A stretch of 64,000 nt of DNA from Candidatus Methylomirabilota bacterium (lineage in GTDB: Bacteria; Methylomirabilota; Methylomirabilia; Methylomirabilales; Methylomirabilaceae): the NCBI GenBank assembly GCA_016207095.1, contig JACQQF010000054.1, positions 21,792 to 85,791 on the forward strand, written 5' to 3'. The stretch's first letter is position 1. Each line of letters opens with the position of its first letter. The notes beneath the pieces are model-generated. The model ran no database searches, was not told where the DNA came from, and saw only the letters and a list, made by a program, of their open reading frames with translations. A program made the position numbers and the translations under genes. Positions 57,529 to 64,000 of this stretch are shown one piece after another.

Positions 57529-57706
57529 CTAGTGCCGTTCCAACTATTTACACCAAAATGGTGAGGCTAGGCAAAGCGATCGTTCTTAGCAGGACTGCTG
57601 TCGGCGATTAGTGCCGTTCCAACTTTTTGGGCAAAACGATATCTCTTGGCGATTAACCGAAACGAGTTGGAACGGCATTAGCCGCAATAAGTTGGAACGG
57701 CACTAG
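57529..57706. mobile_element. MITE-like element, copy 3, with nested copy
   Basis: Outer element of the copy-2 type: same left part (CTAGTGCCGTTCCAACTATT...) and right end (AGTTGGAACGGCACTAG), interrupted by the 68-bp inner element at 57611-57678. Confidence 0.88.
57609..57680. mobile_element. nested short MITE with TA duplication
   Basis: 68-bp element (57611-57678) between TA (57609-57610) and TA (57679-57680). Copy 2 shows the empty site GCGATTAGCCG. The sequence starts GTGCCGTTCCAACT and ends AGTTGGAACGGCAT. The last base differs from the family. Confidence 0.88.
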
Positions 57707-57779
57707 CAAATCGGAGGGTCAGTCACGAGCGCCTCTTAGACGTCGGCGAATGATGCTTCCAGGCGAGGATGCAGAGAGG

Positions 57780-58307
57780 CTAGGGTCTGATCTCGAGATG
57801 AGGGTGCCGGCGCCAGAAATACCCGGCCATTGCGGCTGCCGCCAGCAGGTTGCCAACCAGGATCGCCTGCCAACTAAGCGCGCGAAGGATACGCTCCTCG
57901 AACAGGGTGGCGACCACGAGGAATCCGAACTCGAACACCACAAAGAGCAGCAGGATGCCGAACCCGAGGTTCGGGTTCCGCTCTGCCAATCGCAGGAGCC
58001 GAGAGGCGAGTCCACCGAGAAAGGCAAAGATCAGCCCGTGAATCCAGGTGTACATCAAAACCATCTCAAAGGAGACCGGCAGGCTCTCCGGCGAGGCGAG
58101 GCTCTCTCCGCGCCGGAAGAGGGCCGTTCCAAGGACAGTCGGCGTGTAGAGGGGTTGCCCGTTGATCGTATCCAGGATCAGGAACCAGATGGCAATCGTC
58201 GCCGCCCCGATAACTCCGGCGACGATCCCTTCCTGGTAGAGCCTGGACAGTTCCGCCGTATCGCTGCCTTGCAGAACCGGGCTGATCAGATCGGACTGCG
58301 TGACCAT
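57780..58307 (-). CDS. membrane protein of unknown function
   Basis: 175 aa with four membrane segments (about 28-46, 86-106, 112-134, 145-165). LVGVLGTALFRRGE-type polar loop (TPTVLGTALFRRGESLASPESLP) between the first two. No known family. The start is behind a weak purine-rich site (GGAGGGTGCC). A MITE lies just beyond its 3' end. Confidence 0.75.
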   Translation of the reverse strand: MVTQSDLISPVLQGSDTAELSRLYQEGIVAGVIGAATIAIWFLILDTINGQPLYTPTVLGTALFRRGESLASPESLPVSFEMVLMYTWIHGLIFAFLGGLASRLLRLAERNPNLGFGILLLFVVFEFGFLVVATLFEERILRALSWQAILVGNLLAAAAMAGYFWRRHPHLEIRP

Positions 58308-58528
58308 GGCACCCTCCTTTCCGGCTCCGGGTCGCCCTGTGACACCGGGTCTCTTAGTTCATTCTATCTGTACCGTGACGACCGGACAAGCACAAAACCG
58401 TTTCGATTCTGCGGCAGCATCGGTAGCCCTCTTTTCCATACCGAGAACGTCCAACGTTCCCGACGCCACCCAGGATACGTGCGACTCCCAGCCGCTAACG
58501 GTCGCTGGTGGTCAGAAACAGGCGCTCC

Positions 58529-59539
58529 CTATCGGCTGGACGCAGCGCTGGCCAGATCAATCGCCACCCACGCCATCCCGGCCGCCACGCGAGCCAATCT
58601 CGCGTAGTCGATCTTGTCCGGCGTATCCGTCACGCTGTGGTAATGCTCGTATCGGAACAGGGCGGTGTCCGTCACCATGATCGCGGGATAGCCCTCTTTC
58701 CAGAAGGACCAGTGGTCAGACCAGCCGATTCCCATGATCCATCCCGGGGCGGCGACGCCTTCCGATGGAAAGGCGGCATGCTGCCGGAATGACCGGATGC
58801 TTTGATGAACCAGTTTCCGCGCAGAGATGTTTCCCACGAAACCAAGGAAATTGCCTCTGCTCGGGTAAAACAACCTGAAGAGAAAGGGATATCCCTGGCT
58901 GCCCTTTGCGTCGCTGAAGTACCCGACCGATTCCAGCGACAGCATCGCGGCGATTTTCTCGCCACGCTTCCGCGCGCGGCGCGCATAGACGCGGCTCCCC
59001 ATGTCATCCGTCTGAAAGAACGGGGGCTCTTCATTCACAAAGGCGACGAAACGGATGCTTCGCGCGAGCTTCTTCCCTGCGAGGAGCCGAGCGAGTTCAA
59101 GCACTGCGGCGGTGCCGGTGGCGTTGTCATCTGCGCCTGGAGAACCCAGGATCGAGTCATAATGAGCGCCTAGCAGAACGATCTCATCCGGCAGGACAGC
59201 GCCAGGGAGCTCAGCCTCGAGGTTCCTTATCGTGGCGCCTGCAACGACGAAATCCTGAGAGGCGACACCATAGCCCGACTCCCGGAATCTCTTTTCGATA
59301 TAGTTGGCCGATGCCTCAAGCGCTTCACGTCGCCAGAGGTTCCTCTCTCCAATCTGCCCCGCCAGCGTCCAGACGTGCTCCCTGAGACGATCCCGCAGCT
59401 CAACCTCATCCACAGAAAGGGGTGGCACCGATTCAGAGTATGATCGACCGGGCATGCTGGTCATATACACACTGCTCAGAACCAGAAGTATTATGGCAAC
59501 CGCCAGAAGCCACCTTCCTGCGCGAGGGCCAGGAGACAT
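58529..59539 (-). CDS. secreted M28-family metallopeptidase
   Basis: 336 aa. A membrane anchor/signal (LLAVAIILLVLSSVYMTSM) is followed by the M28 core: VLLGAHYDSILGSPGADDNATGTAAVLELARLL (H127-type and D-D-N metal site), FVNEEPPFFQTDDMGS (Glu), IGWSDHWSFWKEGYPAIMVTDTALFRYEHYHSVTDTPDKIDY (H). An aminopeptidase or glutaminyl-cyclase-like activity is likely, acting outside the cytoplasm. Confidence 0.93.
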   Translation of the reverse strand: MSPGPRAGRWLLAVAIILLVLSSVYMTSMPGRSYSESVPPLSVDEVELRDRLREHVWTLAGQIGERNLWRREALEASANYIEKRFRESGYGVASQDFVVAGATIRNLEAELPGAVLPDEIVLLGAHYDSILGSPGADDNATGTAAVLELARLLAGKKLARSIRFVAFVNEEPPFFQTDDMGSRVYARRARKRGEKIAAMLSLESVGYFSDAKGSQGYPFLFRLFYPSRGNFLGFVGNISARKLVHQSIRSFRQHAAFPSEGVAAPGWIMGIGWSDHWSFWKEGYPAIMVTDTALFRYEHYHSVTDTPDKIDYARLARVAAGMAWVAIDLASAASSR

Positions 59540-59577
59540 AGGTCCCTCGTTGTTCTAGTGAACCCTTCCCGCTTCTC

Positions 59578-60054
59578 TCATCCGGTTTTCGTGTGGCGAC
59601 CTCGTTCTCGTTTCTCAACATACTGCTGATGATAGTCTTCCGCTCTGTAGAACTGCGACGCAGGTGTGATTTCCGTCGCGATCGGATTCTTGTACCGGCC
59701 ACTCTTCTGGAGGTTCTCCTTTGACGCGATCGCCGCAGCCTTCTGCTCCAGAGTGTGAAAGAATATCGCAGACCTGTACTGTGACCCAACGTCCGGGCCT
59801 TGCCGATTCAGCGTCGTTGGGTCGTGGTTGTCCCAGAACACGGTGAGAAGGTCTTCATAGGTGACCCTGGACGGATCGTATTCCACCTCCACCGCTTCCG
59901 CATGCCCCGTTCGCCCGGAACATACATCTTCGTATGTCGGGTTGTTGAACGATCCGCCAGCGTATCCGACCGATGTGGACATCACGCCCTTGACTTTACG
60001 AAACGCTTCCTCTACCCCCCAAAAGCATCCCGCTGCAAACGTGGCCTTTCCCAT
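59578..60054 (-). CDS. msrA: peptide-methionine (S)-S-oxide reductase
   Basis: 158 aa. [10 protein letters not shown] (Cys10 catalytic), [33 protein letters not shown] (28-60) and NDVGSQYRS-like [14 protein letters not shown] are conserved; the tail [21 protein letters not shown] is present. Reduces methionine sulfoxide in proteins. Single gene. Confidence 0.96.
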   Translation of the reverse strand: MGKATFAAGCFWGVEEAFRKVKGVMSTSVGYAGGSFNNPTYEDVCSGRTGHAEAVEVEYDPSRVTYEDLLTVFWDNHDPTTLNRQGPDVGSQYRSAIFFHTLEQKAAAIASKENLQKSGRYKNPIATEITPASQFYRAEDYHQQYVEKRERGRHTKTG

Positions 60055-60195
60055 CTCTCATCTCCTTCCCACTCATTCGACTCAACGCCGAGTCCGCTCT
60101 CTTTGTGCCCACGGCCACGGCTTAGTTGCCTGGGCCACTCAGGGAAAGCGTGCCGACCTCCGAAGACAACCACGGCAGCCCAGGTCAACAGGACA

Positions 60196-60303
60196 CTAGT
60201 GCCGTTCCAACTCTACCTGCCTAATATCACAATGACCCACAGGCATCTGGATCGGCCGTCGCAAAACCTTGTCAGTTGTCCGAACAAGTTGGAACGGCAC
60301 TAG
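60196..60303. mobile_element. MITE-like element, copy 4
   Basis: 108 bp with the same 17-bp inverted ends and flanking TA. Interior differs from copies 1 and 2. Its right end supplies the TAG stop (60302-60300) of the leftward gene above. Confidence 0.82.
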
Positions 60304-60629
60304 ACAAGCGCATACGTAATTAACCCGCAGATTAAGGCCATCAGGCACAACGCGACGAGGAAGACCACGTCAGCAACGATCTCCAAGCCGCGCATCCGCC
60401 GCCTGGCTCTGGCTCTCAATGCCCAATATGACAGCAAGCAAGAGAGCAGAAACAAGGCCGCATCGATCGCCAGAAGCTCGTCTCCATACGTCTCCAGCTC
60501 CCTGATATGTACGAGCAGCTTGAAGATGCCTAGCACGGTAAGGCACACACCGAGCAGCGCGGCGGACACAGAGAAGATCAAAAGGCAAAGGTCAACCTCC
60601 AACTCCTGCTCCATCTGCTTCTCACTCAT
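60300..60629 (-). CDS. small membrane protein
   Basis: 109 aa. Hydrophobic segments at about 16-38, 49-69 and 87-106, with a charged loop RARARRRMRGLE. The stop is provided by a MITE, so the native C-terminus may be lost. No family recognised. Confidence 0.7.
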   Translation of the reverse strand: MSEKQMEQELEVDLCLLIFSVSAALLGVCLTVLGIFKLLVHIRELETYGDELLAIDAALFLLSCLLSYWALRARARRRMRGLEIVADVVFLVALCLMALICGLITYALV

Positions 60630-60741
60630 ACCGTCCCCTCCGACAATCCGTGAGGCCTAACGTAACCAAACCACCTTGCCCGGCCTTGCCGGTTGACTTT
60701 CTGCGTACACCCCATGGACCCCGCGAAGGGTGTCGGCGAGG

Positions 60742-61074
60742 TCACTGGCGGTCTTCGATCTGTTTGATGCTGGAGATCCCGACAATCTCGTTCTGGACCT
60801 CGAGTACGAAATGGACCATGTCGCCCTTTTTGAGTCCCCGGAGCAGCTCGACCTTGTGCACTTCGAAGCCGTGCCGCATGGGGCGAGGCATGAATCCAGG
60901 GATAGGCCCGTGGGCCAGGAACAACATGCGCTTTTCCTCGTCCACCCCCAACACGCGGCCATCTCCTTCCAATCGAGATTGCGCGTTCACATTCAGGGCG
61001 ACGGCCAGGCACAGACTAAAGAAGAGCGCGATCGATAACACCCAACGGCCCCAATGCGCGACCCTCACGTCCAT
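60742..61074 (-). CDS. periplasmic copper-binding-like protein (CusF fold)
   Basis: 110 aa from the ATG at 61074, with AAAGGAG upstream; signal peptide to about NVNAQS. Mature DGRVLGVDEEKRMLFLAHGPIPGFMPRPMRHGFEVHKVELLRGLKKGDMVHFVLE matches the CusF-type beta-barrel, with a Met/His cluster (HGPIPGFMPRPM) as the probable copper site. A start at 61092 would add six residues but has no Shine-Dalgarno. Confidence 0.78.
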   Translation of the reverse strand: MDVRVAHWGRWVLSIALFFSLCLAVALNVNAQSRLEGDGRVLGVDEEKRMLFLAHGPIPGFMPRPMRHGFEVHKVELLRGLKKGDMVHFVLEVQNEIVGISSIKQIEDRQ

Positions 61075-61213
61075 ATTGAGCTCCTTTCGCAAGCCGACCG
61101 AAACCTTCCCTTGATACCCCTCCCAGGGGTCGATGTCAAAGGAAAACGTTGCGGCGAAGGGTCAGTACCCGCACTTCTTTCGAGCATCAACGCCGCATGT
61201 TCGGACACTGTGT

Positions 61214-61744
61214 TCATGATGAGCAATACGGCCAGCCGAGATCCTGATCTGAAATGACCTCGACCTGAAGAGGCCACTCGATTCCGAACACCGGATCATC
61301 GTAGCGCACACCTCGGGCTGATTCCGGCGAATAGGGTTGTGAGAGCTGGTACGTGACTTCTGCCGCATCCTCCAGCGTCAGAAAGCCATGGGCGAAACGC
61401 TCAGGCAAATAGAGCATTCGATAATTCTCTGCCGTCAGTTCCACCCCTGTCCACTTTCTGTAGGTGGGAGAGTCCGGCCGCAAATCAATGATCACGTCGT
61501 ATATCGCACCCCGAGTGCAGCGCACGAGCTTGATTTCTTCATAGGGTGGGCCCTGATAGTGCATGCCCCGTAGCGTGCCTCGTTTCCTGTTGAAGGAGAT
61601 GTTGGTCCGAACCATCCGTGAGACCAAACCATTCGCTTCAAACTTCTTTTGACACCATGCTTCCGCAAAAAAGCCGCGCTTATCTTCGATCCTTTCGATG
61701 TCGATGATAAACGCGCCTTTTAGCGGCGTTTCCAGAAAGATCAT
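61214..61744 (-). CDS. rfbC: dTDP-4-dehydrorhamnose 3,5-epimerase
   Basis: 176 aa from the ATG at 61744. FAEAWCQKKFEANGLVSRMVRTNISFNRKRGTLRGMHYQGPPYEEIKLVRCTRGAIYDVIIDLR is the RmlC core (catalytic His in GMHYQ, Asp in VIIDLR), then LYLPERFAHGFLTLEDAAEVTYQLSQPY. Makes the L-rhamnose precursor. No other rml gene adjacent; a single-gene location for sugar-nucleotide synthesis. Confidence 0.94.
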   Translation of the reverse strand: MIFLETPLKGAFIIDIERIEDKRGFFAEAWCQKKFEANGLVSRMVRTNISFNRKRGTLRGMHYQGPPYEEIKLVRCTRGAIYDVIIDLRPDSPTYRKWTGVELTAENYRMLYLPERFAHGFLTLEDAAEVTYQLSQPYSPESARGVRYDDPVFGIEWPLQVEVISDQDLGWPYCSS

Positions 61745-61781
61745 GCTGACCTCCAACCGTGACCGGCGCGAGGTAGGTTCG

Positions 61782-62759
61782 TCATCTCGGGATGGCGACC
61801 GCGAACGGCATCTTCCCGACCGGGACCGTCGCGATGACCTTCTCGGCCGCGACATCGATCACGGAGACCGCGTCGCTGCGGCCGCAGGCGACGTATAGGC
61901 GGCTCTCATCCGGCGTGAACGCCATATACCAGGCGCGTTGGCCGACAGGGATTTTCTTGGTGATGGTCATGGTGTGCGCGTCGATCGCGTAGACGGCGTG
62001 ACTCCGCCCGTGGGCCACATAGAGCTTGCGACCGTCTCGCGTCACCAGCACCCCCACTGGGCGCTCGCCCACCGGGATGCTCTTGATCACCCGGTGGGTA
62101 GCCGTGTCGATCGCCGACAGCATACCGGGCTGGGACTGCTCGCTGGCAATGTAGGCGCGCTTACCGTCCGGGCTGAAGGCGATCCCCCTGGGGTTTTTCG
62201 GCACGGCGATCGTCGCCACGACCTTGAGCGCCTTGGTGTCGATCACCGAGATGGTGTTCGAGGTCTCGTTCGAGACATAGGCGACAGCCCCATCGGGGCT
62301 GAGGACGATCGTCTCGGGCTCCACCTGGACCTCGATGGTCGCGACCGTCGTCCCCCTACTCGTGTCGATCACGGTCACCGTCCCGCCGTTCTCGTTCACT
62401 GCATAGAGCCGGGAGCCGTCAGGGCTGAGCGCCAGCCCTTCGGGGTCCACTCCGGCAGGCCACGCCTCGATCTCCTTCCCGGCTTCGGCATCAACGACAC
62501 TGACACTGTCTGAATTGCCGTTGGCCACGTAGAGTCGCCGCCCATCCGGGGAGATCTCGATCCCCCTCGGGCGCTTACCTACGCGGATCGTTCGGACGAC
62601 CGCATTGCTTGCCGTGTCGATGACCGTGACGTCATCGGACTTCTCATTGGTCACATAGGCCATCGGGCCGGCCGCAGCAACCGACGAGACATCTGCGAGA
62701 AGCAAGAACAGCAAGGCCGTAAGGGACCACCCCTTCCAACAACCCACCTTTCGCGTCAT
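61782..62759 (-). CDS. exported YVTN-type beta-propeller protein
   Basis: 325 aa with a signal peptide (GWSLTALLFLLLADVSSVAA). Seven blades of the AYVTNEKSDDVTVIDTASN and LYVANGNSDSVSVVDAEAGK type (about every 42 residues) form a propeller. This kind often accompanies PQQ- or cytochrome-based oxidation and surface functions; its role here is not evident. Confidence 0.9.
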   Translation of the reverse strand: MTRKVGCWKGWSLTALLFLLLADVSSVAAAGPMAYVTNEKSDDVTVIDTASNAVVRTIRVGKRPRGIEISPDGRRLYVANGNSDSVSVVDAEAGKEIEAWPAGVDPEGLALSPDGSRLYAVNENGGTVTVIDTSRGTTVATIEVQVEPETIVLSPDGAVAYVSNETSNTISVIDTKALKVVATIAVPKNPRGIAFSPDGKRAYIASEQSQPGMLSAIDTATHRVIKSIPVGERPVGVLVTRDGRKLYVAHGRSHAVYAIDAHTMTITKKIPVGQRAWYMAFTPDESRLYVACGRSDAVSVIDVAAEKVIATVPVGKMPFAVAIPR

Positions 62760-63086
62760 CTACCCTCTCCCTCGTCTAAGGCACCCCTGTTCACGCACGC
62801 GATGTGAGGATGCATCCGTTTTTGCATTCGCGCCGCACCCGTTTTCCGGAGCGCCCGCCACCTGCTCGATTGGTGGCACCGCTCAGGACGATTCACCCGT
62901 CAATGATCCCCAACGGGTGGCCGAGAATCCATCGGTCAATTCATGCAAGGCGTAACCCTAACCGTGTTCGTGAGAAACAGGGATTAGGTATCACAAAATC
63001 GGCGGGCTGTCCATCAGGGAGATTCTTAGGGGTAGAAAGACGAAGGAGTAAGCACTGATACGGGATCGAATCGGGGTGACTTGCCC
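62760..63086. other. intergenic region
   Basis: 327 bp between the SCO gene and the YVTN gene, both leftward. It must contain the YVTN promoter; I find no convincing -10/-35 pair, gene, repeat or RNA. Confidence 0.45.
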
Positions 63087-63767
63087 CTATCGGGCCTCCT
63101 TGAGCAGGGCTTGAATGTCCCGGAATGCCTGGCGCTCGTCAAAGAACGAGAGGCTATAGATCTCTCGGATGTTTCCCCGCTGATCGACGAGATACAGCCG
63201 TGCCGGATGGTCGATCTCCCCGTCCGGCTGCGGACGAGTCCACTCGTCGTAGGCGGTAAGCACCGGCTTCAAACGCTCCGGCTCCTCCCGGAGAAACCGC
63301 CATCCATCTGACCCCGCACGCAAGCGCGCCGCATAGCGGCCGAGCACCTCTGCCGAGTCCCGATACGGATCCACCGTGATCGAGAGGAACTGTGCCTCAC
63401 GCCGTCGAAGTCCTGAGCGCGCAAGGCGGGCCTGGAGCAGAGCCATCCGTTGGGTAAGGAGGGGACAGGCGGACGAACACGCTGTGTAGATGAAGCTGAT
63501 CAGCACCACTTTGCCCCGCAACTCTGACAATCGAATGGGCCGGCCGGACGTGTCGAGCAGCGTAAAGTCAGGCGCCGGCTTAATCAGCGGCAGCCTCGCC
63601 GCGGGGGCGAGCGCCGGACGGCTCGATTGGGCTGCGGGCGGGTCCTGGTGGGCGGCGGCGCGTGGCGTCCCACTCAGCGGGACAGTGCAGGCGCAGAGCA
63701 GCGCCAGCGCAGCCATCCGAGCGACAGATACGGCGGCTAAAGAATCCAGCACGGTTCCTTTTGTCAT
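63087..63767 (-). CDS. SCO1/SenC family protein
   Basis: 226 aa from the ATG at 63767, which overlaps the upstream rhodanese TGA (ATGA); a longer frame-open start would enter that gene. Signal-anchor MAALALLCACTVPL, then thioredoxin fold with the copper site SFIYTACSSACPLLTQRM (C-x3-C) and the third ligand in DGEIDHPARLYLVD. SCO proteins deliver copper to cytochrome c oxidase or act as thiol-disulfide reductases. Confidence 0.93.
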   Translation of the reverse strand: MTKGTVLDSLAAVSVARMAALALLCACTVPLSGTPRAAAHQDPPAAQSSRPALAPAARLPLIKPAPDFTLLDTSGRPIRLSELRGKVVLISFIYTACSSACPLLTQRMALLQARLARSGLRRREAQFLSITVDPYRDSAEVLGRYAARLRAGSDGWRFLREEPERLKPVLTAYDEWTRPQPDGEIDHPARLYLVDQRGNIREIYSLSFFDERQAFRDIQALLKEAR

Positions 63768-64000
63768 GGAGCGCCTGATGCAAGCGGAAACCCCCCGTCG
63801 CGCCATGCCTCAAAGCCGCCCGCTAGCGGCCGCACCCGGATAATGCCCCGGCGCCGAAGCAGCAGCGCCACCCGGGCGCTGGTCGCTTCGCTGGGTCAGG
63901 TACAATACAATACGACGTCGCGGTCACGAGGAATCTCCTGGTGCCGCCGCTCAAGCTCGTCTGGAGAGAAGCGAAGAGCACCGGGCACGCTTGCGCCATC
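63764..64000 (-). CDS. rhodanese-domain protein with an in-frame TGA (possible selenoprotein), partial
   Basis: Runs off the right edge. From the window edge the frame reads DGASVPGALRFSPDELERRH then QEIPRDRDVVLYCT, TGA (63898-63896), PSEATSARVALLLRRRGIIRV and RPLAGGFEAWRDGGFPLASG, ending AP-stop at 63764. This is a full C-terminal rhodanese domain. In related proteins the TGA position is a cysteine (YC-x-C-P-x-E). After it the frame is conserved to a stop that overlaps the SCO start. A hairpin (63863-63881) lies 14 nt downstream. Either a selenocysteine codon or a nonsense mutation. Confidence 0.7.
63863..63881 (-). promoter_or_regulatory. possible bacterial SECIS hairpin
   Basis: CAGCGCC and GGCGCTG make a perfect 7-bp stem with loop CGGGT (minus strand), beginning 14 nt after the TGA; the loop lies 21 nt after the TGA and has G in its first two bases, all within the usual range for bacterial SECIS elements. 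Confidence 0.4.

Overview
The window is GC-rich (about 60%), gene-dense bacterial chromosome. Most genes read leftwards. Gene content fits a free-living Gram-negative autotroph or methylotroph: a fructose-bisphosphate aldolase / FBPase / ribose-5-phosphate isomerase block, a BamD-like lipoprotein, an SCO protein and a PQQ-type dehydrogenase. Candidatus Methylomirabilis (phylum NC10) or a relative is my best guess. That is inference from gene content; no rRNA is present to settle it.

0-24 kb is mostly core genome. It holds 5-oxoprolinase genes pxpA-pxpB-pxpC (the last cut by the window edge), an ACT protein, fbaB, rpiA-fbp, alr, tRNA-Leu, tig-clpP-clpX, bamD, rsmA-thiL, the gdhA-eno-pyk operon, a TPR protein, a Tat-exported metallo-beta-lactamase-fold enzyme, a DUF1445 protein and tRNA-Met. 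24-29.6 kb holds accessory enzymes: DUF72, DUF4412, acetolactate decarboxylase, a SnoaL-like protein, a cupin and a sugar dehydrogenase.

29.6-54.4 kb is the unusual part. The SOS mutagenesis genes lexA, imuA, imuB and dnaE2 lie in that order on the minus strand, as in the classic lexA-imuA-imuB-dnaE2 arrangement, but they have been pulled apart by integron material. Three damaged integron-integrase genes are present. One is a C-terminal scrap beside lexA (53.5 kb), one an N-terminal half (49.5-50.2 kb), and one a frameshifted copy without its N-terminus abutting the dnaE2 stop (37.6-38.4 kb). Each is followed by genes separated by attC-like sites. The largest array (29.6-37.4 kb) has a recognisable attI core and about 11 cassettes, all in the same direction as intI. 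The cassettes encode toxin-antitoxin pairs, nuclease-like proteins, a methyltransferase, an MgtC protein, a lipoprotein and unknowns. lexA and imuA share an 18-of-20-base promoter motif, a good candidate for the SOS operator. A 1.86 kb two-gene insertion separates imuA from imuB and is flanked by perfect 23-bp direct repeats.

54.4-64 kb holds assorted genes (ICMT-like, cupin, an orphan ABC binding protein, GNAT, M28 peptidase, msrA, rfbC, YVTN propeller, SCO). It ends in a rhodanese-domain gene with an in-frame TGA at a family cysteine position, which may be a selenocysteine codon. A family of about 108-bp MITE-like elements (17-bp terminal inverted repeats, TA target duplications) is scattered through the window; one copy is nested in another and two copies supply the stop codons of adjacent genes.
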